From contig DCHQ01000054.1 in the NCBI GenBank assembly GCA_002314855.1, forward strand, positions 35,340 through 41,483: DNA of 6,144 nt, in the 5' to 3' direction. The translations under genes and the position numbers were made by a program. The DNA is from Lachnospiraceae bacterium UBA1748. GTDB lineage: Bacteria > Bacillota > Clostridia > Lachnospirales > Lachnospiraceae. Of the stretch, positions 1 to 6,144 are shown one piece after another. How positions within the stretch are numbered: the stretch's first letter is position 1; the number at the start of each line of letters is the position of its first letter. The notes under the pieces are model-generated. The model ran no database searches, was not told the origin of the DNA, and saw only the letters and a list, made by a program, of their open reading frames with translations.

Positions 1-1493
1 ATTATGAGGTTAATCCTGTGGTATTCGATGAGATAGATTTTGCTGAGCTTGAATCAAAAGCTCCTGACTATGAGACCATGATGCTCTGCGAGTATTTTGC
101 GGATAAAGATCCTTCATATACCAATAAATATACTGGCATGTTTGAGGGATATAATCTTATTTATATATGTGGTGAAGGTTTTTCATCTTTGGCACTTGAT
201 GAGGATGTTACACCAACACTTTATATGATGGCTCATAACGGAATTGTATTGAATAATTATTATAATAGTTTTCTTAATACAACAACGAATGGTGAGTATG
301 CATTTATGACTTCACTTTGGCCTGATGTTTCGCGTGATGCTTCATGCGGTACTGCAGTAGGTTCATTTGCGCAGTCATGTGAAAAGTATATGCCTATGGG
401 TATGGCTGATTTGATGACTCCAGAAGGCATTAACTGCTACGCATATCATAACTTCTATGGTCATTATTATAGAAGAAGTTATTCGTGGCCTAACCTTGGT
501 TATGAGAATATGAAGTTCCTTGGAGATGGTATGAATTTTACTTCTACCTGGCCAGCTTCTGACCTTGAAATGATGGAGCAGTCTATAGATGACTATATTG
601 AAAACGCACCATTTCAGGCATATTACATGACATTCTCAGGTCATGGACCATATACTTCAGCCAATTATATGTATAATAAAAACCTGGCAGAAACCAAGGA
701 ATTATTGGGTGATAGAGCTGAAACCATGGATTCACAGGCAATTGGATACCTTGCTGGTAATCTTGAACTTGAGAAGGCTATGGTATATCTTCTAGACCGA
801 CTTGAAGAGACAGGTCAGCTTGATAAGACAGTTATTGTATTAACAGGTGATCATACGCCATATTATTTAAGCCCAGCTGGTAAAGAATCCATACTTGGTC
901 ATCCAGCAGATGAGAATTTTGAAATATATCATTCAACCTGTATTATGTACAATGCAGGAATGGAAGAACCTATAGAAACTGATACATATTGCTGTAATGT
1001 TGATATATTACCAACAATACTTAATTTATTTGGTATTGAATATGAATCAAGACTTCTTATGGGAAGAGATATTTTTTCAGATGGTATACACCGTGCCAGA
1101 TTATACAATGGTAGCTTTATTAATGATAAAGTGATGTATAATAGTAAAACAGGTGAGGTAACATGGTTAGCTGATACATCAGATCTATCAGAAGAGGAGA
1201 CAGATGCTTATCTTAATGCTATGATAGATTATACTGAAGGTGAATATGCAGCATCAGTTAAGTTACTTGCATCCAATTATTATTTCTTTGTATGGAAGAA
1301 TAGTGGTATGCTTACAGATGAAGAGATAGCAGCAGAAACTGCCAGAGAGTTTTTGGCAACCAACAGAGCTGCCGAAGAACTGCTGGCAGAACAGGAAGCT
1401 GCGGCACTTGCAGCAGCTCTTGAAGCTCAGGCGGCAGAAGGAGCCACTGAGGATGGTGGTCAGGCGCAGCCAGAACCACAGCCAGAATATTAA
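1..1493 (+). CDS. LTA synthase-family sulfatase (partial, 5' end missing)
   Basis: The reading frame is open to the left edge (codons from nt 3 read YEVNPVVFDE), so the gene starts outside the window; the GTG at 18 is internal. What remains is the extracellular alkaline-phosphatase-fold domain. Numbering from nt 18, the metal and catalytic positions of the LtaS family are recognisable: E53 in ICGEGF, the nucleophile candidate T89 in TTNGEY (aligned with TSDSEF of LtaS), H209 in SGHGPY, and D278-H279 in LTGDHTPYY. Members of this family carry several N-terminal membrane helices and transfer glycerol-phosphate from phosphatidylglycerol to a polymer on the outer membrane face; some relatives act on other phospho-substrates. 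The missing 5' part should encode those helices. The last ~50 residues are Ala/Glu-rich and end in a Gln/Pro/Glu tail, probably a flexible extension. Stop TAA is 24 nt before metG, so the two may share a transcript. Family assignment is firm; the exact polymer substrate is not known. Confidence 0.9.
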   Translation, partial: YEVNPVVFDEIDFAELESKAPDYETMMLCEYFADKDPSYTNKYTGMFEGYNLIYICGEGFSSLALDEDVTPTLYMMAHNGIVLNNYYNSFLNTTTNGEYAFMTSLWPDVSRDASCGTAVGSFAQSCEKYMPMGMADLMTPEGINCYAYHNFYGHYYRRSYSWPNLGYENMKFLGDGMNFTSTWPASDLEMMEQSIDDYIENAPFQAYYMTFSGHGPYTSANYMYNKNLAETKELLGDRAETMDSQAIGYLAGNLELEKAMVYLLDRLEETGQLDKTVIVLTGDHTPYYLSPAGKESILGHPADENFEIYHSTCIMYNAGMEEPIETDTYCCNVDILPTILNLFGIEYESRLLMGRDIFSDGIHRARLYNGSFINDKVMYNSKTGEVTWLADTSDLSEEETDAYLNAMIDYTEGEYAASVKLLASNYYFFVWKNSGMLTDEEIAAETAREFLATNRAAEELLAEQEAAALAAALEAQAAEGATEDGGQAQPEPQPEY

Positions 1494-1517
1494 GAGATTA
1501 TTAGGAGGTATATAGAT

Positions 1518-3500
1518 ATGACAGATAAGGGTAAATATTATTTAACAACTGCCATAGCATACACATCAGGAAAGCCTCATATTGGTAACAGTTATGAGAT
1601 AGTTCTTGCAGATGCTATTGCTAGATATAAGAGAAAAGATGGTTATGATGTATTTTTCCAGACAGGTACAGATGAGCACGGTCAGAAGATTGAGCTCAAG
1701 GCAGAGGCTGCAGGTATCACACCTAAGGCTTTTGTAGATGATATCGCAGGCCAGATTAAGGGCATCTGTGATAGCCTTAATACATCATATGATAAGTTTA
1801 TGAGAACAACTGACGAGTATCATGAGAAGCAGGTTCAGAAGATGTTCAAGCGCTTCTATGATCAGGGTGATATTTATAAGAGCGCATACGAAGGTATGTA
1901 CTGTACTCCTTGTGAGTCGTTCTGGACAGAGTCACAGCTTGTAGATGGCAAGTGTCCAGACTGTGGTAGAGAAGTTAAGCCAGCCAAGGAAGAAGCTTAT
2001 TTCTTCAAGATGAGCAAATATGCTGACAGACTTATTGAGCATATCAACACACATCCAGAGTTCATACAGCCAGTAAGCCGTAAGAATGAGATGATGAATA
2101 ACTTCCTATTACCAGGACTTCAGGATCTCTGCGTATCAAGAACATCATTTAAGTGGGGTATCCCAGTTGATTTCGATGACAAGCATGTAGTATATGTATG
2201 GCTTGATGCTCTTACAAACTATATTACAGGTATTGGATATGATGCTGATGGCAACTCTTCAGAGCAGTACAAGAAGAACTGGCCAGCAGATTTACATCTT
2301 ATTGGTAAGGATATTATTAGATTCCATACTATTTACTGGCCTATATTCCTTATGGCACTTGGTGAGCCACTTCCTAAGCAGGTATTTGGTCATCCATGGC
2401 TCCTTCAGGGCGGTGAGAAGATGAGTAAATCTAGAGGCAATGTTATCTATGCTGATGATCTTATTAATATGTTTGGTGTAGATGCTGTTAGATACTTTGT
2501 TCTTCACGAGATGCCATATGAGAATGATGGTACTATTACATGGGAGCTCGTAGTTGAGAGATTTAACTCAGAGCTTGCTAATATTTTAGGAAATCTTGTT
2601 AATAGAACTATCTCGATGAGCAACAAGTACTTTGGCGGTGTGGTTACAAGCACTGGAGTGACAGGTGACGTGGATGCTGACTTAAAGAGTGTTGTAACAG
2701 GAACAAAGGCTAGGATTGACAAGAAGATGGAAGAGCTTCGTGTTAATGATGCAATCAGTGAAGTATTTGCATTATTTAGACGTTGCAATAAATATATTGA
2801 TGAGACTGAGCCATGGGTACTTGCCAAGGACGAGGCTAATAAGGACAGACTCAGTGAGGTAATGTATAATCTTACAGAATCAATTATAATTGGTGCAAGC
2901 TTACTTGAGCCATTTATGCCAGACACAGCTAAGAGTATCTTCGAGCAGCTTAGTACATCAGCTAGAGATTTCGATGATCTTGATAAGTTTGGTTTATATC
3001 CATCAGGAACAAAGGTTATCGAGAAGCCTATCATGCTTTTTGCTAGACAGGACCTTGCAGAGGTAATGAAGAAGGTTGAAGAAATCCAGGCAGCTCAGCG
3101 TGCAGAGTACGAGAGAGAGAATGGTATCGATTCATCAGCTGATAATGAGCCTGTTATTGATATCGAAGCTAAGACAGAGATTTCATATGATGATTTTGCC
3201 AAGCTTCAGTTCCAGGTAGGTACTATCATTAAGTGTGAGGAAGTTCCAAAGTCTAAGAAGCTTCTTTGTAGCCAGGTAAAGATTGGTAGCCAGGTTAAGC
3301 AGATTGTATCAGGTATCAAGCAGCACTATAGCGCTGAAGAGATGGTTGGTAAGAAGGTTATGGTACTTGTAAACCTTAAGCCAGCAACACTTGCAGGTGT
3401 TACCTCAGAAGGTATGCTTCTTTGTGCAGAGGATGCAGATGGCAACCTTGCACTTCTTACTCCAGAGAAGGATATGCCAAGCGGAGCAGAAATCTGTTAA
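1518..3500 (+). CDS. metG: Methionyl-tRNA synthetase
   Basis: This class I aminoacyl-tRNA synthetase charges tRNA-Met with methionine in the cytoplasm and is essential. At 660 residues it matches the long bacterial form with a C-terminal tRNA-binding domain. The HIGH-type motif is HIGN (21-24); the connective peptide carries one zinc knuckle (C129, C132, C146, C149); KMSKS lies at 301-305; the helical anticodon-binding domain begins around SELANILGNLVNRT (351-364) and includes EPWVLAK (431-437). After an acidic linker (about 535-555), residues 556-660 form a Trbp111/EMAP-like OB fold (FAKLQFQVGTI, then GIKQHY and GKKVMVLVNLKP). The ATG is chosen because AGGAGG at 1503-1508 sits 9 nt upstream and MTDKGKYYLTTAIAY is a normal MetRS N-terminus. 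No T-box fits in the 24-nt gap to the gene before it. Ile codons are mostly ATT/ATC, as in the downstream ATPase gene, suggesting high expression. No intrinsic terminator is visible after the stop; an inverted repeat follows 20 nt later. Confidence 0.98.
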   Translation: MTDKGKYYLTTAIAYTSGKPHIGNSYEIVLADAIARYKRKDGYDVFFQTGTDEHGQKIELKAEAAGITPKAFVDDIAGQIKGICDSLNTSYDKFMRTTDEYHEKQVQKMFKRFYDQGDIYKSAYEGMYCTPCESFWTESQLVDGKCPDCGREVKPAKEEAYFFKMSKYADRLIEHINTHPEFIQPVSRKNEMMNNFLLPGLQDLCVSRTSFKWGIPVDFDDKHVVYVWLDALTNYITGIGYDADGNSSEQYKKNWPADLHLIGKDIIRFHTIYWPIFLMALGEPLPKQVFGHPWLLQGGEKMSKSRGNVIYADDLINMFGVDAVRYFVLHEMPYENDGTITWELVVERFNSELANILGNLVNRTISMSNKYFGGVVTSTGVTGDVDADLKSVVTGTKARIDKKMEELRVNDAISEVFALFRRCNKYIDETEPWVLAKDEANKDRLSEVMYNLTESIIIGASLLEPFMPDTAKSIFEQLSTSARDFDDLDKFGLYPSGTKVIEKPIMLFARQDLAEVMKKVEEIQAAQRAEYERENGIDSSADNEPVIDIEAKTEISYDDFAKLQFQVGTIIKCEEVPKSKKLLCSQVKIGSQVKQIVSGIKQHYSAEEMVGKKVMVLVNLKPATLAGVTSEGMLLCAEDADGNLALLTPEKDMPSGAEIC

Positions 3501-3520
3501 TTAAATATTGTAAACAACAC

Positions 3521-3583
3521 ATAATAGGGACGATTCTTTTGGCCTACGCTTCTCAGCTAGCCAACAAGAACCGTCCCTACTAT
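3521..3583 (-). repeat. REP-like imperfect inverted repeat (TAGGGACGGTTCTT hairpin)
   Basis: Arm 3521-3543 pairs with arm 3560-3583 over 21 base pairs, broken by two A-C mismatches (3524/3580 and 3533/3571) and one bulged base (3565), with a 16-nt loop. On the minus strand both mismatches become G-U wobbles, so the minus-strand transcript folds almost perfectly; I therefore give it minus orientation. There is no T-run after either arm, so it is not a classic intrinsic terminator, although it may stabilise the 3' end of metG mRNA. From memory, palindromes with a GGGACGGTTCT core recur in intergenic regions of clostridial genomes and resemble REP elements moved by RAYT-type IS200-like transposases. 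Only one copy is present here, so repetition is inferred, not seen. Confidence 0.65.
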
Positions 3584-3612
3584 GTATACTATATAGCCTT
3601 TTATAATTAATT

Positions 3613-4095
3613 ATGGACAATAGAAATAGAATAATAATTAGAAAAGCAAATAAAGACGAGTGGGATGATGCTATGGCTCTGGCGTGGAAGACTTTTATGC
3701 ATTATGTTGCTCCAGATTACAGTAAGCAGGGGCAGGACAGTTTCTTAGAATTTATATCTGATTCAAGACTTCATAGAATGTTTCTTGAAGGCGATTATCT
3801 TATGTTTGTGGCATATGATGAGCTAACAGAAAAAATAGTTGGCCTCGGAACATTACGTTCTCGTAATCACATATCATTACTATTTGTTGATGAAAAGTAT
3901 CATAAAAAGGGGATAGGAACAAAGCTTATTGATGCTTTGTCAGTATATGTGAAGGTTGAGAACAAACTTAGCTCCATAACGGTGCACTCATCGCCTTACG
4001 CCAAAGACTTTTATATAAAGCAGGGCTTTGAGATTACAGGTATGACAGCTGAGAATGAGGGTATGATTTATACACCAATGGCAATGTGGTTGTAG
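3613..4095 (+). CDS. GNAT-family N-acetyltransferase
   Basis: This 160-residue protein has the single-domain GNAT fold, which transfers an acetyl group from acetyl-CoA to an amine. The acetyl-CoA pyrophosphate loop (motif A) is clear: a beta-strand ISLLFVDEKYH (about 87-97) followed by KKGIGTKLIDAL (98-109), matching the Q/R-x-x-G-x-G/A pattern. Motif B follows as SSITVHSS and the segment YAKDFYIKQGFEITG (128-142), typical of the family. The N-terminal part (RIIIRKANKDEWDDAMALAWKTF) is the usual substrate-side helix pair, here with an HYVAPDYSKQG segment seen in many uncharacterised clostridial GNATs. The substrate cannot be told from sequence. ATG 3613 is the only standard start before an in-frame TAA at 3604, yet no Shine-Dalgarno precedes it; the upstream region is AT-rich and begins right after the inverted repeat. 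The GH43 start lies 40 nt downstream, so the two may be co-transcribed. Confidence 0.9.
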   Translation: MDNRNRIIIRKANKDEWDDAMALAWKTFMHYVAPDYSKQGQDSFLEFISDSRLHRMFLEGDYLMFVAYDELTEKIVGLGTLRSRNHISLLFVDEKYHKKGIGTKLIDALSVYVKVENKLSSITVHSSPYAKDFYIKQGFEITGMTAENEGMIYTPMAMWL

Positions 4096-4123
4096 TATTA
4101 TATTATTAATTTATGGAGTTATG

Positions 4124-4129
4124 AGGAGG
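4124..4129 (+). promoter_or_regulatory. Shine-Dalgarno deciding a TTG start for the GH43 gene
   Basis: AGGAGG lies 6 nt upstream of TTG 4136. The longer alternative, ATG 4121, would place this site inside the coding region as Arg-Arg and has only a poor ribosome site (GGAG at 4115-4118, 2 nt away). The protein from TTG begins MKQVFNPYLPSYEYIPDGEP, the usual N-terminus for this GH43 type. Confidence 0.85.
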
Positions 4130-4135
4130 TATATT

Positions 4136-5542
4136 TTGAAACAGGTTTTTAATCCATATTTACCAAGCTACGAATATATACCAGATGGCGAGCCAAGAGT
4201 ATTCGACGGTCGATTATATATTTATGGAAGCCATGATCGATTTAATGGTGAGGTATATTGCCAAAATGATTATGTTTGTTGGTCAGCACCTGAAGATGAC
4301 CTTTCAGACTGGAGATATGAAGGAGTAATATTTAAGAAAACTCAGGATCCAAGAAATAAGGATGGTTCCCATGCTCTTTGGGCTCCAGATGTGTGTAAAG
4401 GGCTTGATGGTAAATATTATTTATATTATTGTCTCGATGTATTAAAAGAAATAGGTGTTGCCGTGGCTGATAAGCCAGCAGGACCATATGAGTTCCTTGA
4501 TTTTGTGCGACATGCTGATGGCAGAATACTTGGAACAGATGGTGATACAAGGCAGTTTGACCCAGGTATTTTTATAGATGATGATGAGAGAATATATTTA
4601 TTTTCTGGAAATAGTCCTCGTTATGCGGATATGCCAAATCTTGATAAAAATAGCCAGAAAATGGAACTCGAACGCGATATGATTACATTAAAATCAGAGC
4701 CAGTAGAGAATCTCCCTATTATTACAGCTGCTCCAGGAACAGAGTATGAGGCGCATCCATTTTTTGAAGCTAGTTCAGTTAGAAAAATAAATGGAAAGTA
4801 TTATTTTATTTATAGCTCCACATGGATGCATGAATTATGTTGGGCAGTTGCTGATTCTCCACTTGGAGAGTATCGATATGGTGGTGTACTTGTTAGTAAT
4901 GCGGATATAGGAGCAGACGGTAATACAGAAGCACTTAATTATCGCGGTAATACTCATGGAAGCGTGGCCTTTGTTGGTGGAAAATGGTATGTATTTTATC
5001 ATAGACAGACTAATAGACATTTCTTCTCACGTCAGGCATGTGCTGAGGAAATATATTTTGATGGGGAAGCATTTCATCAAGCCAGAATTACTTCATGCGG
5101 ATTAAATGGTGGCCCGCTTTCTGATGAGGGAACTTATGAAGCAAGAATAGCATGTCATTTATATAGTAAGAATGGAACAACAGAAAGCCTTAGGGAGCAA
5201 CAGGATGATAATCATCCAGCATTTACACAGGAAGGTGAAGATAGAGAAAATAATCCTGATCAGTATATTAATAATATGTGTGATGGGGCAACAGCAGGCT
5301 TCAGGTATTTTATGTTTGAAAATGCAAAGAACATCGAGGTAATGGTTCGAGGTACTGCGACCGGTAAATTTGTTGTTAGGGATGAACGTGCTGGAAATAT
5401 TGTGTCAGAGATCTCGGTATTACCATCAGAAGACTGGAGCTCATATGGTGGAGGGCTTAATATAGAGTCAGGTAAGAGACCACTTTATTTTACCTATGAA
5501 GGTGAAGGGTACGTCGACTTTAAGAGTTTTACGCTTCGTTAA
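4136..5542 (+). CDS. Glycoside hydrolase family 43 enzyme with CBM6-like C-terminus
   Basis: The 468-residue protein (from TTG 4136) is an inverting glycosidase of the GH43 five-bladed beta-propeller type, a family that cleaves alpha-L-arabinofuranosyl or beta-D-xylosyl linkages in arabinan, arabinoxylan or xylan fragments. The three catalytic carboxylates can be placed: general base D17 (IPDGEP), pKa-tuning D142 (QFDPGIFIDDD) and general acid E211 (FFEASSV, followed by NGKYYFIYSS). WAPD at 82-85 and a likely calcium-centre histidine H274 (NTHGSVAF) are also typical. The propeller covers about 1-325; the rest, with DGATAGFRYF, a D-E-R-A-G turn and YVDFKSFTLR at the end, looks like a CBM6-type beta-sandwich. 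There is no signal peptide or membrane segment, so it should act in the cytoplasm on imported oligosaccharides. Ile ATA and Leu TTA codons are common, unlike in metG. It ends 16 nt before a strong terminator. Arabinosidase versus xylosidase cannot be separated by eye. Confidence 0.92.
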   Translation: MKQVFNPYLPSYEYIPDGEPRVFDGRLYIYGSHDRFNGEVYCQNDYVCWSAPEDDLSDWRYEGVIFKKTQDPRNKDGSHALWAPDVCKGLDGKYYLYYCLDVLKEIGVAVADKPAGPYEFLDFVRHADGRILGTDGDTRQFDPGIFIDDDERIYLFSGNSPRYADMPNLDKNSQKMELERDMITLKSEPVENLPIITAAPGTEYEAHPFFEASSVRKINGKYYFIYSSTWMHELCWAVADSPLGEYRYGGVLVSNADIGADGNTEALNYRGNTHGSVAFVGGKWYVFYHRQTNRHFFSRQACAEEIYFDGEAFHQARITSCGLNGGPLSDEGTYEARIACHLYSKNGTTESLREQQDDNHPAFTQEGEDRENNPDQYINNMCDGATAGFRYFMFENAKNIEVMVRGTATGKFVVRDERAGNIVSEISVLPSEDWSSYGGGLNIESGKRPLYFTYEGEGYVDFKSFTLR

Positions 5543-5558
5543 AATTCAAGTTAACATA

Positions 5559-5599
5559 ATGCCAAAAGCTTATAGAATAAGGGCTTTTGGCATTTTTTT
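5559..5599 (+). terminator. Intrinsic terminator after the GH43 gene
   Basis: A perfect 11-bp stem (ATGCCAAAAGC at 5559-5569 with GCTTTTGGCAT at 5583-5593) encloses a 13-nt loop whose first bases can add G-U pairs, and runs straight into seven T residues (5593-5599). It starts 16 nt after the GH43 stop codon and should end that transcript, separating it from the ABC ATPase gene. Confidence 0.94.
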
Positions 5600-5670
5600 A
5601 TTTGTTTTCTTAGTGATAATCGTTCTTGCAAAACGCGATAAAAAATGTTAATATAACTAATATAGAGATG

Positions 5671-5690
5671 TGAAAGCGGTTATAATAACC
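5671..5690 (+). promoter_or_regulatory. cre-like / LacI-family operator candidate with adjoining palindrome
   Basis: TGAAAGCGGTTATA (5671-5684) matches the catabolite-responsive element TGWAARCGYTWNCW at 12 of 14 positions; the misses are G for Y and T for C. It overlaps the perfect palindrome GGTTAT-A-ATAACC (5678-5690) and a TATAAT hexamer (5681-5686). CcpA or a local LacI-type regulator bound here could block a promoter of the sugar-transport ATPase. The call rests on pattern matching and gene context alone. Confidence 0.4.
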
Positions 5691-5795
5691 AATATGAGCT
5701 CTGGTATATACATTTTGCTAATAATGACACATCTATTTTCGGCATAGATGCAATAGCAATCATTTGCAATATCTAATATACTTTAGCCTAGTGGA

Positions 5796-5817
5796 GTTAT
5801 AACCACGAAGGTTATAC
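5796..5817 (+). other. Leader inverted repeat (TATAACC / GGTTATA)
   Basis: TATAACC (5798-5804) and GGTTATA (5810-5816) form a 7-bp stem around the loop ACGAA, extendable by one G-C pair past a bulged T. It ends 21 nt before the ribosome binding site of the ATPase gene. It repeats the ATAACC/GGTTAT half-sites of the palindrome at 5678-5690, so it may be a second operator rather than an RNA element. No T-run follows, so it is not a terminator. Confidence 0.4.
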
Positions 5818-5852
5818 AAAAAACATTAAATTATTTTAGGAGGCATAAACAA

Positions 5853-6144
5853 ATGGCAAGTTTATCACTTAAGAACATTTGCAAGGTTTATCCTAACGGT
5901 TTTGAAGCTGTTAAGAATTTCAACCTTGAGATCGCAGATCAGGAGTTCATCATCTTCGTTGGACCTTCTGGATGTGGTAAGTCAACAACACTTCGTATGA
6001 TCGCTGGTCTTGAAGATATTTCTTCAGGTGAGCTTCGTATCGGAGACAGATTAGTAAACGATGTAGAGCCTAAGGACAGAGATATCGCGATGGTATTCCA
6101 GAACTACGCTCTTTATCCACATATGTCAGTATATGACAACATGG
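5853..6144 (+). CDS. ugpC: Sugar ABC transporter ATP-binding protein, MalK/MsmK/UgpC type (partial, 3' end missing)
   Basis: The first 97 residues of an ABC ATPase are present; the window ends before the signature, Walker B and regulatory domain. Walker A is GPSGCGKST (37-45), followed by TLRMIAGLEDISSG, the family hallmark KDRDIAMVFQNYALYPHMSVYDN, and the Q-loop glutamine at 83. This text is diagnostic of the CUT1-type ATPases (MalK, MsmK, UgpC) that energise import of oligosaccharides or glycerol-3-phosphate, working as a dimer on the inner face of the membrane. Several different importers often share one such ATPase, consistent with a gene standing alone after its own 250-nt control region. 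The start ATG has AGGAGG 9 nt upstream. No ATA isoleucine codon occurs, and codons such as AAC, TTC, CTT and CGT dominate, which suggests strong expression. The symbol reflects the family label; the transported substrate is unknown, and msmK would be an equally fair name. Confidence 0.93.
   Translation, partial: MASLSLKNICKVYPNGFEAVKNFNLEIADQEFIIFVGPSGCGKSTTLRMIAGLEDISSGELRIGDRLVNDVEPKDRDIAMVFQNYALYPHMSVYDNM

Larger units (their letters stand above)
5600..5852 (+). promoter_or_regulatory. Non-coding control region upstream of the ABC ATPase gene
   Basis: No gene is visible in these 253 nt; stop codons are frequent in all frames. Because a terminator precedes it, the region must hold the promoter of the ATPase gene. 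Candidate -10 boxes are TATAAT at 5681-5686 and TATACT at 5777-5782, and TAATAT at 5649-5654 lies 17 nt after a TTGCAA (5626-5631). None has both boxes convincing, so I do not choose a start site. A 7-bp inverted repeat CATCTAT/ATAGATG (5730-5736 with 5744-5750) and repeated TGCAAT words (5749-5754, 5765-5770) lie between them. AGGAGG at 5838-5843 is the ribosome site, 9 nt before ATG 5853. Confidence 0.7.

Noticed and set aside
1494..1517. A T-box or other riboswitch in front of metG
   Set aside because: Only 24 nt separate the previous stop from the metG start, enough for a ribosome site alone.
2504..3034. Minus-strand open frame of 176 codons inside metG
   Set aside because: It is fully antisense to a conserved metG segment, has no ribosome binding site, and its Ser/Leu-rich translation is what the reverse complement of this codon use produces.
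3521..3583. The inverted repeat as an intrinsic terminator of metG
   Set aside because: No T-run follows the stem on either strand, and the + strand stem has two A-C mismatches, so a terminator call is not supported.
3562..3590. A sigma-A promoter for the GNAT gene with TATACT at 3585-3590
   Set aside because: The -10 box is good, but the hexamer 17 nt upstream (CAACAA) does not resemble TTGACA and lies within the inverted repeat, so it is not listed as a feature.
5630..5643. Second cre site around GCAAAACGCGATAA
   Set aside because: It misses the consensus at four positions, including the leading TG, and is no better than chance in AT-rich DNA.
5730..5750. CATCTAT/ATAGATG hairpin as a small RNA or attenuator
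   Set aside because: The stem is seven mostly A-T pairs with a 7-nt loop and no T-run; it is too weak to stand as its own RNA feature and is described within the control region.

Overview
The window looks like chromosomal DNA of a low-GC Gram-positive anaerobe of the class Clostridia. Lachnospiraceae (Butyrivibrio, Pseudobutyrivibrio or Roseburia relatives) is the most likely family. This is inferred from the AT-rich codon use, the strong AGGAGG ribosome binding sites, the style of the methionyl-tRNA synthetase (active-site text GHPWLLQGGEKMSKS, fused C-terminal tRNA-binding domain), the LTA-synthase-like sulfatase with a GEGF motif, and a cytoplasmic-type GH43 glycosidase. No database search was possible, so the taxonomy is inference.

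Layout, all genes on the + strand. (1) 1-1493: the extracellular catalytic half of an LTA-synthase/sulfatase-family membrane enzyme, cut by the left edge. (2) 1518-3500: complete metG, 24 nt downstream with a strong Shine-Dalgarno sequence. (3) 3521-3583: a long imperfect inverted repeat built on TAGGGACGGTTCTT, resembling REP-type palindromes scattered in clostridial genomes. (4) 3613-4095: a GNAT N-acetyltransferase with no recognisable Shine-Dalgarno. (5) 4136-5542: a GH43 glycosidase that very probably starts at a TTG codon, followed by a strong intrinsic terminator at 5559-5599. (6) 5600-5852: a 250-nt non-coding control region with a cre-like site, a short perfect palindrome and a leader hairpin. 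(7) 5853 to the right edge: the start of a MalK/MsmK/UgpC-type sugar ABC transporter ATPase.

Functionally this is mostly ordinary core and carbohydrate-metabolism DNA: an envelope polymer enzyme, an aminoacyl-tRNA synthetase, a small acetyltransferase, and two sugar-use genes. The GH43 enzyme has no signal peptide, so it should cleave arabino- or xylo-oligosaccharides after import. The ATPase gene downstream encodes the kind of energising subunit that serves such importers, but it lies beyond a terminator and has its own control region. I see no phage, CRISPR, toxin-antitoxin, transposase, tRNA or rRNA. The least explained signals are the inverted repeat after metG and the repeated ATAACC/GGTTAT elements upstream of the ATPase gene.
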